Assembly: GCA_002381645.1 (NCBI GenBank)
Contig: DFXE01000010.1
Span: forward strand, 5,554 to 69,553
Reading direction: 5' to 3'
Origin: Bacteroidales bacterium UBA4116
GTDB taxonomy: Bacteria; Bacteroidota; Bacteroidia; Bacteroidales; Tannerellaceae
DNA: 64,000 bases
The notes below the pieces were generated by a model. That model ran no database searches and had not been told where the DNA came from. It saw nothing but the letters and a program-made list of their open reading frames with translations. A program made the position numbers and the translations under genes. Positions 25,793 to 34,790 of this stretch are shown here, piece after piece. Position 1 is the stretch's first letter; each line of letters begins with the position of its first letter.

Positions 25793-27163
25793 ATGCGAAA
25801 ATCTAATCTAACAAAAATTTCATCGTTACTTTTTGCATGCGTATTTTTAGTTTCATCTTGTTCCTCGGATGAATACAAGAAATATGCCAATGATGAATCC
25901 AAACAGGTGGCATCCATACTACGCCAAAATGGCTGTGTAGATTGTCATGCCGAAAATGCGCCAACTCCTTTTTACGGTAAATTCCCGGTTATTGGTTCGG
26001 TTGTGAAAGCCGACATTGCGGAGGGTACTCATTACATTGATTTTACCTCCTTGCTTCATTCGCTGGATAACGGACTTCCGGTTTCTGAAGTGGATATGGC
26101 AAAAGTGGAATATACTGCGCTGAGCGGGAGCATGCCACCCCTGAAATATTACGCGATGCCTATGCATTGGGGTAAAACGTTGAACAGTGAAGAGAAAAAA
26201 GTATTGATCAGCTGGGCAAAAAATGTACGTAAGGCACATTTTGCGTCTCCGACCGTAGCAAAAGAGTTTGAAAATGAACCGCTACAACCCTTGCCGGCAT
26301 TTCTGCCGGTAGATTCGGCAAAAGTTGAGTTAGGTTATAAATTGTATCATGATACCCGGTTATCGGCAGATAATTCGGTGTCTTGCGCAACCTGTCATGA
26401 CCTATCCACGGGAGGAGTAGACCGGTTACAATATTCTAAGGGTATTGGCGGTCAGTTTGGCGGAGTGAATGCTCCAACGGTATATAATTCAGCATTAAAT
26501 TTTGCGCAATTCTGGGACGGACGTGCTGCCGATTTGCAGGAACAGGCTGCAGGGCCGCCGCTGAACCCTTTAGAAATGGGACACCTTTCTTTCGACGATA
26601 TTTGTGCCATGATAGCTGAAGATGCCGAATATTGTGCAGCGCATGCGTTGGTTTATCCTGAAGGATTGTCGCAGTCTACTATTACCGAAGCAATTGCCGA
26701 ATTTGAAAAGACATTATTGACGCCAAGTAGATTCGATAAGTATTTACGGGGTGACAAAACCGCTCTTACGGCAGAAGAGCTGGAGGGTTACCAGGTATTT
26801 AAAGATAATAAATGCGCTACCTGTCATGTGGGTATGAATATTGGCGGGCAATCGTATGAATTTTTCGGAGTGAAGCAAAACTATTTTGAATATCGCGGAA
26901 CCGGCCTGACGGATGGTGACAATGGTAGATTTGCCGTAACCGGTTTAGAGTCAGACCGACATAAATTTAAAACGCCTACTTTACGGAATGTTATGATAAC
27001 TTATCCCTATATGCATGACGGAAATATTTCTACTATAGAGGAAGCTGTACAGATCATGAATGTATATCAGGGAGGTAAGAAAATTGCAGATGCTGATGTA
27101 AATAAGATCGTCACTTTCCTTAAAACCCTTACGGGAGAGTATAAAGGAGAATTACTTCAATAA
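25793..27163 (+). CDS. Three-haem cytochrome c peroxidase lipoprotein (MauG/CcpA type)
   Basis: A 456-residue lipoprotein: signal peptide with lipobox VSSC at residue 23. An N-terminal haem-binding domain carries CVDCH (residues 48-52), then the two-haem peroxidase core carries SCATCHDL and KCATCHVG. The third haem in front is a fused PF14376-like domain (CVDCHAENAPTPFYGKFP). The enzyme reduces hydrogen peroxide in the periplasm with electrons from a c-type cytochrome. It stands alone with its own promoter and is followed by an inverted repeat. Confidence 0.9.
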   Translation: MRKSNLTKISSLLFACVFLVSSCSSDEYKKYANDESKQVASILRQNGCVDCHAENAPTPFYGKFPVIGSVVKADIAEGTHYIDFTSLLHSLDNGLPVSEVDMAKVEYTALSGSMPPLKYYAMPMHWGKTLNSEEKKVLISWAKNVRKAHFASPTVAKEFENEPLQPLPAFLPVDSAKVELGYKLYHDTRLSADNSVSCATCHDLSTGGVDRLQYSKGIGGQFGGVNAPTVYNSALNFAQFWDGRAADLQEQAAGPPLNPLEMGHLSFDDICAMIAEDAEYCAAHALVYPEGLSQSTITEAIAEFEKTLLTPSRFDKYLRGDKTALTAEELEGYQVFKDNKCATCHVGMNIGGQSYEFFGVKQNYFEYRGTGLTDGDNGRFAVTGLESDRHKFKTPTLRNVMITYPYMHDGNISTIEEAVQIMNVYQGGKKIADADVNKIVTFLKTLTGEYKGELLQ

Positions 27164-27170
27164 AAATGAC

Positions 27171-27232
27171 GAAAAGCTGAAAGTGTAAATTCTAAAAATA
27201 ATATTATTTTAACTTTTAACTTTCAGCTTTTC
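27171..27232 (+). terminator. Inverted repeat after the peroxidase
   Basis: Perfect 14-bp arms GAAAAGCTGAAAGT (27171-27184) and ACTTTCAGCTTTTC (27219-27232) around a 34-base AT-rich loop. A T-run is lacking, so terminator function is likely but not certain. Confidence 0.6.
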
Positions 27233-27246
27233 AACTTTCAACTCCA

Positions 27247-27254
27247 TATATTTG
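27247..27254 (+). promoter_or_regulatory. Promoter -7 element for CBS/CorC protein
   Basis: TATATTTG, 38 bases before the ATG at 27285. Confidence 0.5.
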
Positions 27255-27284
27255 TTCCCAACTTAATCAAGGCAATTATTGCGA

Positions 27285-28556
27285 ATGGAAATAATTATTA
27301 TTTTGGGGCTCATAATTTTAAACGGAGTCTTTTCAATGTCGGAAATCGCTTTGGTTTCCGCGCGTAAATCAAGGTTGGAAACTGATGCTAAAAGAGGGAA
27401 CAAATCCGCACAAACCGCACTCGATTTAGCCAATGAACCGGATAAGTTTTTATCAACTATTCAAATAGGTATCACCTTAATAGGTATCCTTACCGGACTT
27501 TATTCTGGCGAAGCTTTTGCTGCCGATTTAGCGGTCGTATTAAGCAATGCTGAATTCCTGGCTCCTTATTCGATGCCTATTGCAAAAACTACAATCGTTA
27601 TTATTGTAACTTACCTTACATTAATATTAGGAGAGCTTGTGCCTAAACGTATTGCCATGAGTATGGCGGAAAGAGTATCTAAAGCTATTGCACGGCCGAT
27701 GAATTTTCTTTCAAAAGTGGCAACTCCTTTCGTATGGCTTTTATCCAAAAGCACCAATCTGATTGTGAATTTGCTTGGAATAAAATCGACGGAAGACAGT
27801 AAGGTGACGGAAGAAGAGATCAAAGCAATAGTAAAAGAGGGTTATGATGTGGGAGAAGTACAGGAAGTGGAGCAGGATATTGTAGAACGCGTTTTTAACC
27901 TGGGCGACCGTGATATCGGTTCGATCATGACCCACCGGAGTGATTTGGTTTGGCTCGATATAACCGATGATAATAAGAAAATCAAGGAGAAGGTACAACA
28001 AAATCTTTTTAATACGTATCCGGTCATTTCCGAATCGTTCGATAATATGCTGGGTGTGGTGTACCTGAAGGACCTGTTTTTAAAAATAGACGAACCCGGC
28101 TTTTCTTTGAAAGAAATTATACGTCCGGTACAATACCTGCCGGAGAACCTGAGTGTTTACAATGCGTTGGAACAGTTTAAAAATGCCTGTGTAAAGTATG
28201 GTATAGTAACCGACGAATTCGGCGGGGTAGAAGGTATCGTTACCTTGAAAGATATTATGGAAGCACTGGTCGGTCAGATGCCGGATATCGGGGAAGAGCT
28301 CGAACTTGTAGAACGGGAAGACGGCAGCATACTGGTGGACGGACAGTATTCATTTTACGACTTTCTTGAATATTTTGATATGGAAGACCTGTATGCCGAT
28401 TATGATTATAATACGTTAAGCGGATTAATATTGGAAATACTCCAGCATATACCCAAAACGGGAGAAAAGTTCTCCTGGATCTCCTTTGATTTTGAAATAA
28501 TGGATATGGATGGTGCCCGTATCGATAAGGTATTAGTTAAGAAAACAGAAGATTAA
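27285..28556 (+). CDS. Hemolysin/CNNM-type membrane protein (DUF21, CBS pair, CorC domain)
   Basis: A 423-residue protein from the ATG at 27285 (an upstream TTG is less likely). The DUF21 transmembrane domain spans about residues 1-190 and starts MEIIIILGLIILNGVFSMSE. A CBS pair covers about 205-330 (DIGSIMTHRSDLVWLDI, YGIVTDEFGGVEGIVTLKDI), followed by a C-terminal CorC/HlyC domain (EDGSILVDGQYSFYDFLEYF). Members act in magnesium or cobalt efflux; in Bacteroidetes a related protein, GldE, supports gliding. There is no gliding gene nearby, so I leave it as ion-efflux type. Confidence 0.9.
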   Translation: MEIIIILGLIILNGVFSMSEIALVSARKSRLETDAKRGNKSAQTALDLANEPDKFLSTIQIGITLIGILTGLYSGEAFAADLAVVLSNAEFLAPYSMPIAKTTIVIIVTYLTLILGELVPKRIAMSMAERVSKAIARPMNFLSKVATPFVWLLSKSTNLIVNLLGIKSTEDSKVTEEEIKAIVKEGYDVGEVQEVEQDIVERVFNLGDRDIGSIMTHRSDLVWLDITDDNKKIKEKVQQNLFNTYPVISESFDNMLGVVYLKDLFLKIDEPGFSLKEIIRPVQYLPENLSVYNALEQFKNACVKYGIVTDEFGGVEGIVTLKDIMEALVGQMPDIGEELELVEREDGSILVDGQYSFYDFLEYFDMEDLYADYDYNTLSGLILEILQHIPKTGEKFSWISFDFEIMDMDGARIDKVLVKKTED

Positions 28557-28604
28557 ATACTTTTTCTTATAGGTTTATAGATATCTTTTATTCTATTTTC
28601 CTGT

Positions 28605-28646
28605 AGGCCCGGGTGTTATATAACATACCCGGGCCTGTTATATTTT
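28605..28646 (+). terminator. Terminator after CBS/CorC gene
   Basis: Arms AGGCCCGGGT (28605-28614) and ACCCGGGCCT (28627-28636) are perfect, with an inner GTTATATAAC, followed by GTTATATTTT. Confidence 0.8.
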
Positions 28647-28751
28647 ATACTGTTCATCGTACAATAGCGCACAAATGGTATATTGTATTAAGTACGATAA
28701 TGAATAAACAGATTTTTAGAATGTTATATACCAATAAAAAACATTTTTTTC

Positions 28752-28770
28752 TTTTGATTATATATCAAAA
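28752..28770. promoter_or_regulatory. Palindromic operator over the xyl promoter
   Basis: TTTTGAT, TATAT, ATCAAAA: a perfect 7-bp inverted repeat with a 5-base spacer. It covers the -33 TTTG (28753-28756) and ends 5 bases before the -7 element. It fits an autoregulatory site for the Nudix-type regulator encoded downstream (XylR); that assignment is inference. Confidence 0.6.
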
Positions 28771-28774
28771 AGAC

Positions 28775-28782
28775 TATATTTG
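28775..28782 (+). promoter_or_regulatory. Promoter of the xylose operon (-7 element)
   Basis: TATATTTG with a TTTG 18 bases upstream (28753-28756), close to the Bacteroidetes consensus. Its position 25 bases before ATG 28807 rules out a TTG start at 28780. Confidence 0.7.
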
Positions 28783-28806
28783 CGCAAATACTTTATCTGT
28801 ATTACC

Positions 28807-29544
28807 ATGCAAAACGGCAAAGATTTTGAAAATATGTTGTATCCACATGTGTCGGTCGACTGTGTTCTTCTGGGTATTGATGAAGAACAGCTTTGTGTGT
28901 TACTGGTTGAAAAGAAAAATGCAGGGACCAACCAAACCGAATATAAATTACCAGGTAGTTTAATATATGAATCGGAAGACCTGGATGAAGCTGCCCAGCG
29001 CATATTAAATGAAGCTACACGGTTAAAAAGGGTTGTCCTGAAACAATTCCGCGCGTTTGGCTCGCCGCTGCGTACGGCAAATAAAGAAGATGTGCAATGG
29101 TTGGAGAATGCTTCAAAAATGAAAATAGGGCGTATTGTAACCGTAGCCTATCTTGCGTTATGTAAAGTGAGAAATACAAAACCTGAGGAACGGTTCGGAA
29201 AAGTGCAATGGACGCCTATATCAAAATTACCCAAACTTCCTTTTGACCATAAAGAAATAATTGAAGAGGCAATAAAGGAGATACGTACATGGACGGAAGT
29301 GGAACCGGCAATTATTTTTGATTACCTGCCGTCTAAATTCACTGCACTACAGCTTCGCCGCACTTATGAAATCATCTATGATAAGACGTTGGACGTAAGG
29401 AATTTTCACAAGAAAATGAATTCGTTACCCTATCTTATACAGACGGATGAACTGGAAAAACATGTGAGTCATCGTTCGGCCCGTTATTATCGCTTTGACA
29501 AAATAGCGTATAATAAAATGCGTTCGAAGTTAAATAAGGCATAA
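28807..29544 (+). CDS. xylR: Nudix-type transcriptional regulator of xylose use
   Basis: A 245-residue protein. An N-terminal Nudix-like domain (VSVDCVLLGIDEEQLCVLLV) is followed by an NrtR-type winged helix (FTALQLRRTYEIIYDKTLDV, RNFHKKMN) and a C-terminus with HRSARYYRFDK. The Nudix box is degenerate: after PGSLIYESEDLDEAAQ the position expected to be Glu is Ser and the REuxEE core is RILNEA, so it should bind a ligand rather than hydrolyse it. Regulators of this type (AraR and XylR) are known in Bacteroides. It leads xylB, xylA and xylE, and the operator at 28752 suggests autoregulation. Confidence 0.85.
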   Translation: MQNGKDFENMLYPHVSVDCVLLGIDEEQLCVLLVEKKNAGTNQTEYKLPGSLIYESEDLDEAAQRILNEATRLKRVVLKQFRAFGSPLRTANKEDVQWLENASKMKIGRIVTVAYLALCKVRNTKPEERFGKVQWTPISKLPKLPFDHKEIIEEAIKEIRTWTEVEPAIIFDYLPSKFTALQLRRTYEIIYDKTLDVRNFHKKMNSLPYLIQTDELEKHVSHRSARYYRFDKIAYNKMRSKLNKA

Positions 29545-29563
29545 CCCAAAAAATTATAAAACA

Positions 29564-31066
29564 ATGTATTTATTAGGATGTGATATCGGAAGTTCGTCTG
29601 TAAAAGCATCGATTGTAGACCAGCAAACCGGGCTGACGATCAGTTCGGATTTCTACCCTAAAGATGAAGCGTCCATGATTGCCATCAAGCCGGGGTGGGC
29701 CGAGCAAAATCCGGATGATTGGTGGGAGTATTTAAAATCTGCAATTAAAGGCGCTATCGGAAAAGTAAATATTCAGGGAGAAGATATTAAAGCTATCGGC
29801 ATATCTTACCAGATGCACGGCCTTGTGCTGGTCGGTAAAAAGATGCAGGTACTGCGTCCGTCGATTATATGGTGCGACAGCAGGGCTGTACCGTATGGAG
29901 AACGTGCTTTTAACAGTATAGGTAATGATTTTTGCCTTTCTCATCTGCTGAACTCGCCGGGTAATTTTACTGCTGCGAAACTCGCGTGGGTAAAAGATAA
30001 TGAACCGGCTCTGTTTGATGATATTTATAAGTTTATGCTTCCCGGAGATTTTATTGCCATGCGCATGACCGGCGATATTGTAACAACCGTATCAGGACTT
30101 TCTGAAGGGATCTTTTGGGATTTTAAAGAGAATAAAGTTTCCGGAGAGCTTATGGACTATTTCGGATTCCCAATGGATACCGTACCGGATATCTGCCCCA
30201 CGTTTAATAAGCAGGGCGAACTTTTAGAATCGGTGGCAAAGGAATTGGGCATGAAGAAAGGAACACCGGTGACTTACCGGGCGGGAGACCAACCGAATAA
30301 TGCCCTTTCATTGAATGTCCTCAACCCCGGGGAAATCGCTGCAACTGCCGGTACGTCGGGTGTGGTTTACGGTGTTAATGATAAGGTTAATTATGATACC
30401 TTATCGCGGGTAAATACATTTGCACACGTTAATCATACGGCTGAACAAACCCGTTTAGGGGTGCTGCTTTGTATCAATGGAGTAGGTATCCTTAATTCAT
30501 GGATTAAAAGAAACGTTGCTCCCGAGGGTATCAGCTATGACGAATTGAATGAAATAGCTGCAAAGATACCTATCGGTTCGCAGGGACTTTCTATTCTGCC
30601 TTTTGGCAACGGCGCCGAACGTATGCTTCAGAATAAGGAAACAGAATGTTCTGTTCATGGCCTGAATTTTAATATTCACGATAAAAAACATGTAGCCCGT
30701 GCGGCCCAGGAGGGCATTGTATTCGCCTTCAAGTACGGTATGGATGTAATGAACGATATGGGGATTGATATACGGGTGATCCGTGCGGGGAATGCCAATA
30801 TGTTTTTAAGTCCGGTCTTCAGGGATGCGTTGGCGGGTGTAACCGGCGCTGTAATTGAATTATATGATACCAATGGAGCTGTCGGAGCGGCTAAGGGTGC
30901 GGGAATAGGTGCCGGGATTTATTCCTCTGCTTCGGAGGCGTTTGCGTCTTTGAAAAAAATTGATATTATCGAACCAGACGGTTTGAAAGCAGATGCCTAT
31001 TGCGGGGCTTTCGAAATATGGAAGGAACGGCTTATGCAAACATTAAAATACAACTATCAGTATTAA
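29564..31066 (+). CDS. xylB: Xylulokinase
   Basis: A 500-residue FGGY kinase. The N-terminal ATPase fold starts MYLLGCDIGSSSVKASI. GISYQMHGLVLVGKKM has the substrate-loop QMHG typical of xylulokinases, TAGTSGVVYGV is the adenosine-side loop, and IRAGNANMFLSPVFRDALA is the FGGY-type signature. It phosphorylates D-xylulose to xylulose 5-phosphate in the cytoplasm. It sits 19 bases after xylR and 19 before xylA. Confidence 0.95.
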   Translation: MYLLGCDIGSSSVKASIVDQQTGLTISSDFYPKDEASMIAIKPGWAEQNPDDWWEYLKSAIKGAIGKVNIQGEDIKAIGISYQMHGLVLVGKKMQVLRPSIIWCDSRAVPYGERAFNSIGNDFCLSHLLNSPGNFTAAKLAWVKDNEPALFDDIYKFMLPGDFIAMRMTGDIVTTVSGLSEGIFWDFKENKVSGELMDYFGFPMDTVPDICPTFNKQGELLESVAKELGMKKGTPVTYRAGDQPNNALSLNVLNPGEIAATAGTSGVVYGVNDKVNYDTLSRVNTFAHVNHTAEQTRLGVLLCINGVGILNSWIKRNVAPEGISYDELNEIAAKIPIGSQGLSILPFGNGAERMLQNKETECSVHGLNFNIHDKKHVARAAQEGIVFAFKYGMDVMNDMGIDIRVIRAGNANMFLSPVFRDALAGVTGAVIELYDTNGAVGAAKGAGIGAGIYSSASEAFASLKKIDIIEPDGLKADAYCGAFEIWKERLMQTLKYNYQY

Positions 31067-31085
31067 CTTTTTAATAAATAATTCT

Positions 31086-32414
31086 ATGAGCTTTTATAAA
31101 GGAGAAAAAGAATTCTTTCCCGGGATAGGAGAGATTAAATTTGAAGGTAAAGAATCAAAAAATCCGTTAGCCTTTCATTATTATGACGAAAATAAGGTTA
31201 TAATGGGGAAAACCTTGAAGGATCACCTTCGTTTTGCTATGGCGTATTGGCATACGTTATGTGCTGAAGGCGGCGACCCGTTCGGTGGAGGTACTAAAAC
31301 GTTTCCCTGGAATAATTCGTCAGATTCTTTAGTTCGCGCTAAATATAAAATGGATGCTGCTTTTGAATTCCTTACAAAATGCAATATTCCTTACTATTGT
31401 TTCCACGATGTGGACCTGGTTGATGAAGGCCCGTCGCTTGCAGAGTTTGAAAGGCGCTTATTTACGATGGTAGATTATGCAAAGGGACTTCAGAAAGAAA
31501 CCGGGAAAAAACTACTATGGGGTACGGCTAACGTATTTGGACATACACGGTATATGAACGGTGCGGCAACGAATCCTTATTTTGGATCGGTAGCTTATGC
31601 AGGCGCCCAGATTAAGAATGCGATCGATGCTACAATTGCATTGGGTGGCGAAAATTATGTATTCTGGGGCGGACGCGAAGGATATATGAGTTTGTTGAAC
31701 ACCAATATGAAACGTGAGAAAGACCATTTGGCCATGATGCTTACCATGGCGCGCGATTATGCCAGAAAGAATGGTTTTAAAGGTACTTTCCTTATCGAAC
31801 CAAAGCCTATGGAACCTACTAAACACCAGTATGATGCTGATACCGAAACGGTGATCGGATTCCTGCGCCACTATGGATTGGATAAGGATTTTGCGTTGAA
31901 TATCGAGGTTAATCATGCGACACTGGCCGGACATACATTTGAACATGAATTACAGGCTGCGGCTGATGCCGGAATGCTTTGCAGTATCGATGCCAACAGA
32001 GGGGATTATCAAAACGGATGGGATACCGACCAATTCCCCGCCGACCTGTTCGAATTAGCCCAGGCATGGCTGGTGATTTTGGAAAACGGCGGATTGACAA
32101 CCGGCGGTACGAATTTTGATGCCAAGACACGCCGTAATTCAACGGACCTGGAGGATATCTTTATTGCCCATATTGGAGGTATGGATACGTTTGCCCGTGC
32201 ATTGATGATTGCAGCCGATATATTGGAAAATTCGGAATACCGTAAAATGCGTGCCGAACGTTATGCTAGTTTTGACAATGGCGACGGTAAAGCGTTCGAA
32301 GACGGTAAATTATCTCTGGAAGACCTGCGGACAATCGCTTTACGTGATGGCGAGCCCAAACAAATAAGTGGTAAGCAGGAGCTTTACGAAATGATAATCA
32401 ATATGTATATCTAA
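31086..32414 (+). CDS. xylA: Xylose isomerase
   Basis: A 442-residue xylose isomerase. FHDVDLVDEG holds the catalytic His-Asp region, ENYVFWGGREGY follows, and FLIEPKPMEPTKHQYD holds the metal-binding Glu and Lys/His. LCSIDANRGDYQNGWDTDQF carries the second metal site. The length and the N-terminus (FFPGIGEIKFEGKES) are normal. It converts D-xylose to D-xylulose with a divalent metal. Confidence 0.97.
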   Translation: MSFYKGEKEFFPGIGEIKFEGKESKNPLAFHYYDENKVIMGKTLKDHLRFAMAYWHTLCAEGGDPFGGGTKTFPWNNSSDSLVRAKYKMDAAFEFLTKCNIPYYCFHDVDLVDEGPSLAEFERRLFTMVDYAKGLQKETGKKLLWGTANVFGHTRYMNGAATNPYFGSVAYAGAQIKNAIDATIALGGENYVFWGGREGYMSLLNTNMKREKDHLAMMLTMARDYARKNGFKGTFLIEPKPMEPTKHQYDADTETVIGFLRHYGLDKDFALNIEVNHATLAGHTFEHELQAAADAGMLCSIDANRGDYQNGWDTDQFPADLFELAQAWLVILENGGLTTGGTNFDAKTRRNSTDLEDIFIAHIGGMDTFARALMIAADILENSEYRKMRAERYASFDNGDGKAFEDGKLSLEDLRTIALRDGEPKQISGKQELYEMIINMYI

Positions 32415-32428
32415 TAAGCGGTTAATAA

Positions 32429-32457
32429 GCAGCCGGTAATCACTATTTACCGGCTGC
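32429..32457 (+). other. Intercistronic hairpin between xylA and xylE
   Basis: Arms GCAGCCGGTAA (32429-32439) and TTACCGGCTGC (32447-32457) are perfect; there is no T-run. It could stabilise the xylA message or reduce read-through into xylE. Confidence 0.6.
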
Positions 32458-32478
32458 CGTTGTTAACTCAATTCTATT

Positions 32479-33870
32479 ATGGCTAATAAAAAGTATAATT
32501 CCGGATATGTGTTCGGAATAACACTGGTGGCTACGATCGGTGGATTACTTTTCGGATATGATACGGCTGTTATTTCCGGCGCGGAGAAATCTATTGAAGC
32601 CTATCTGATAGAACCGCTCGGATTAAGTGCATTTGTACATGGAGCTACTGTATCGAGCGCTTTGATCGGATGTATTATCGGAGGGGCTTTATCGGGATTC
32701 TTTTCATCGAGGTTAGGCCGTAAACGTTCGCTAATCCTTGCGGCTATTTTATTTTTTATATCGGCATTAGGTTCGGGATATCCTGAAACTTTCTTTTTTA
32801 CTCCGGGAGAGCCTACGATGGGTTTGCTGGTATTATTTAATTTTTACCGTATACTGGGAGGTATAGGCGTAGGACTTGCTTCTGCCGTTTGCCCGATGTA
32901 TATAGGCGAGATTGCTCCGGCTGAAATACGCGGGCGTTTGGTTTCTTTCAATCAGTTTGCCATTATATTCGGTATGCTGGTTGTCTATTTTGTTAACTGG
33001 GGAATAGCCAACGGACAAAGTATAGAATGGATCAATTCGATCGGGTGGCGGAGGATGTTTGCTTCTGAAGCTATTCCGGCAGGCTTGTTCGGTATACTTG
33101 TTTTCTTTGTACCCGAAACGCCCCGTTATCTTGCCCTTGTGCATCAGGATGAAAAAGCTTTATCTGTACTTGAAAAGATTAACGGGTCTAAAGAACGGGC
33201 GCAGGAAATCCTAACGGAAATAAAATCTACAGTTTCCGAATCTGTTAAAGGTAAATTATTTTCCTATGGTACAAAAGTGATTGTAATAGGAATATTGCTT
33301 TCTGTATTCCAACAGTTTGTCGGTATAAATGTAGCCTTGTATTATGCTCCCCGTATATTTGAAAGCATGGGAGCTGCAAAAGATGCCTCGATGCTTCAGA
33401 CGATCGTAATGGGCCTTGTAAATGTTATCTTTACCGTAGTGGCTATTATCAAAGTCGATTCCTGGGGACGTAAGCCTTTATTAATAGCCGGTTCCATTGG
33501 CATGGCGGTAGGTATGTTTGCTATCGCTTTGTTGTCTTACCTTAATATTATAGGTATTAGCACCTTAGTATTCATTATCATTTATACGGCATCCTTTATG
33601 ATGTCGTGGGGTCCTATATGCTGGGTGTTGATAGCGGAAATATTTCCTAACAAGATACGGGGTCAGGCGGTTGCCATTGCTGTGGCGGCACAATGGGCGG
33701 CAAATTACCTGATATCGTCTACCTATCCGCCGATGATGCAATATAGCGGAGCCATGACGTATGGTTTCTATGGATTAATGGCCGTGTTGTCTGCTTTATT
33801 TGTGTGGAAGATGATACCGGAGACAAAAGGTAAAACTTTAGAACAAATGGAGCAATACTGGAAAAAATAA
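32479..33870 (+). CDS. xylE: Xylose:H+ symporter, MFS sugar porter
   Basis: A 463-residue MFS transporter with 12 predicted membrane segments and sugar-porter motifs: GLLFGYDTAVISG near TM1, SRLGRKRS between TM2 and TM3, PETPRYLA after TM6, QQFVGINVALYYAP in TM7, WGPICWVLIAEIFP in TM10 and PETKGKTLEQME at the end. It imports xylose across the inner membrane. It is the last gene of the xyl operon. Confidence 0.93.
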   Translation: MANKKYNSGYVFGITLVATIGGLLFGYDTAVISGAEKSIEAYLIEPLGLSAFVHGATVSSALIGCIIGGALSGFFSSRLGRKRSLILAAILFFISALGSGYPETFFFTPGEPTMGLLVLFNFYRILGGIGVGLASAVCPMYIGEIAPAEIRGRLVSFNQFAIIFGMLVVYFVNWGIANGQSIEWINSIGWRRMFASEAIPAGLFGILVFFVPETPRYLALVHQDEKALSVLEKINGSKERAQEILTEIKSTVSESVKGKLFSYGTKVIVIGILLSVFQQFVGINVALYYAPRIFESMGAAKDASMLQTIVMGLVNVIFTVVAIIKVDSWGRKPLLIAGSIGMAVGMFAIALLSYLNIIGISTLVFIIIYTASFMMSWGPICWVLIAEIFPNKIRGQAVAIAVAAQWAANYLISSTYPPMMQYSGAMTYGFYGLMAVLSALFVWKMIPETKGKTLEQMEQYWKK

Positions 33871-33875
33871 ATATA

Positions 33876-33883
33876 TACCTTTG
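33876..33883 (+). promoter_or_regulatory. Promoter -7 element for panB
   Basis: TACCTTTG, 27 bases before the panB ATG. Confidence 0.5.
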
Positions 33884-33909
33884 GCCCTGTAATATTAAAC
33901 CAATAAAAT

Positions 33910-34734
33910 ATGTCGGTTGCTAAACGTGATTTGGAAAACAGGAAGGTGACGACTCACCGCCTGATTGAAATGAAGCAGCGAGGAGAAAAGATTTCCATGC
34001 TGACAGCGTATGATTATTCTATGGCAAAGCTGATAGATGAAGCAGGAATGGACGTTATCCTGGTTGGTGATTCGGCGTCGAATGTAATGGCGGGGAATGT
34101 AACAACGCTTCCCATTACATTAGACCAGATGATCTATCATGGTAAATCAGTTATGAAAGCTGTAAAGCGTGCGCTGGTAGTTGTTGATTTACCCTTTGGT
34201 ACATATCAGGGAAATTCCCGTGAGGCCATTTCTTCTGCTATCCGTGTAATGAAAGAAACACACGCTGATTGCCTTAAACTGGAGGGCGGTGCCGAAATAA
34301 AAGAATCAGTGGTACGTATTCTTTCCGCCGGTATTCCTGTTATGGGGCATTTAGGTCTTACACCACAGTCAATCAATAAATTCGGAACCTATACTGTCCG
34401 GGCAAAAGAGGAAGAAGAAGCGAAAAAATTGCTGGAAGATGCTCATATTCTGGAAGAGCTGGGTTGCTTTGCCATTGTATTGGAGAAGATTCCGGCCAAG
34501 CTTGCTGCTAAAGTAGCTTCTGAACTCACCATACCTATTATTGGTATTGGTGCCGGTAACGGGGTAGACGGACAGGTGTTGGTTATGCATGATATGTTGG
34601 GTATAACCGAAGGATTTTCTCCGCGTTTCCTGCGTCGGTATGCCAACCTGAAGGAGGTAATTACCAGTGCCGTACAGGAATACATTGAGGATGTGAAACG
34701 GCAGGATTTTCCAAACGAGAAAGAACAGTATTGA
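33910..34734 (+). CDS. panB: 3-methyl-2-oxobutanoate hydroxymethyltransferase
   Basis: A 274-residue PanB. Family motifs are MLTAYDYSMAKLIDEAGMDV, VGDSASNVMAG (Mg2+-binding Asp), VVDLPFGTYQ, LKLEGGAE, MGHLGLTPQSIN and IIGIGAGNGVDGQVLV. It forms ketopantoate from alpha-ketoisovalerate and methylene-THF in the pantothenate pathway. It ends in a terminator shared with the convergent PHP gene. Confidence 0.96.
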   Translation: MSVAKRDLENRKVTTHRLIEMKQRGEKISMLTAYDYSMAKLIDEAGMDVILVGDSASNVMAGNVTTLPITLDQMIYHGKSVMKAVKRALVVVDLPFGTYQGNSREAISSAIRVMKETHADCLKLEGGAEIKESVVRILSAGIPVMGHLGLTPQSINKFGTYTVRAKEEEEAKKLLEDAHILEELGCFAIVLEKIPAKLAAKVASELTIPIIGIGAGNGVDGQVLVMHDMLGITEGFSPRFLRRYANLKEVITSAVQEYIEDVKRQDFPNEKEQY

Positions 34735-34745
34735 TATAATAGTAA

Positions 34746-34790
34746 TTGAGGGTTGATTAGGAAAGTAGTTTCTTTTCAACCTTCAATTTT
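34746..34790. terminator. Terminator between panB and PHP gene
   Basis: TTGAGGGTTGA (34746-34756) pairs with TCAACCTTCAA (34776-34786), with one G-T, followed by TTTT on the plus strand. Confidence 0.65.
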
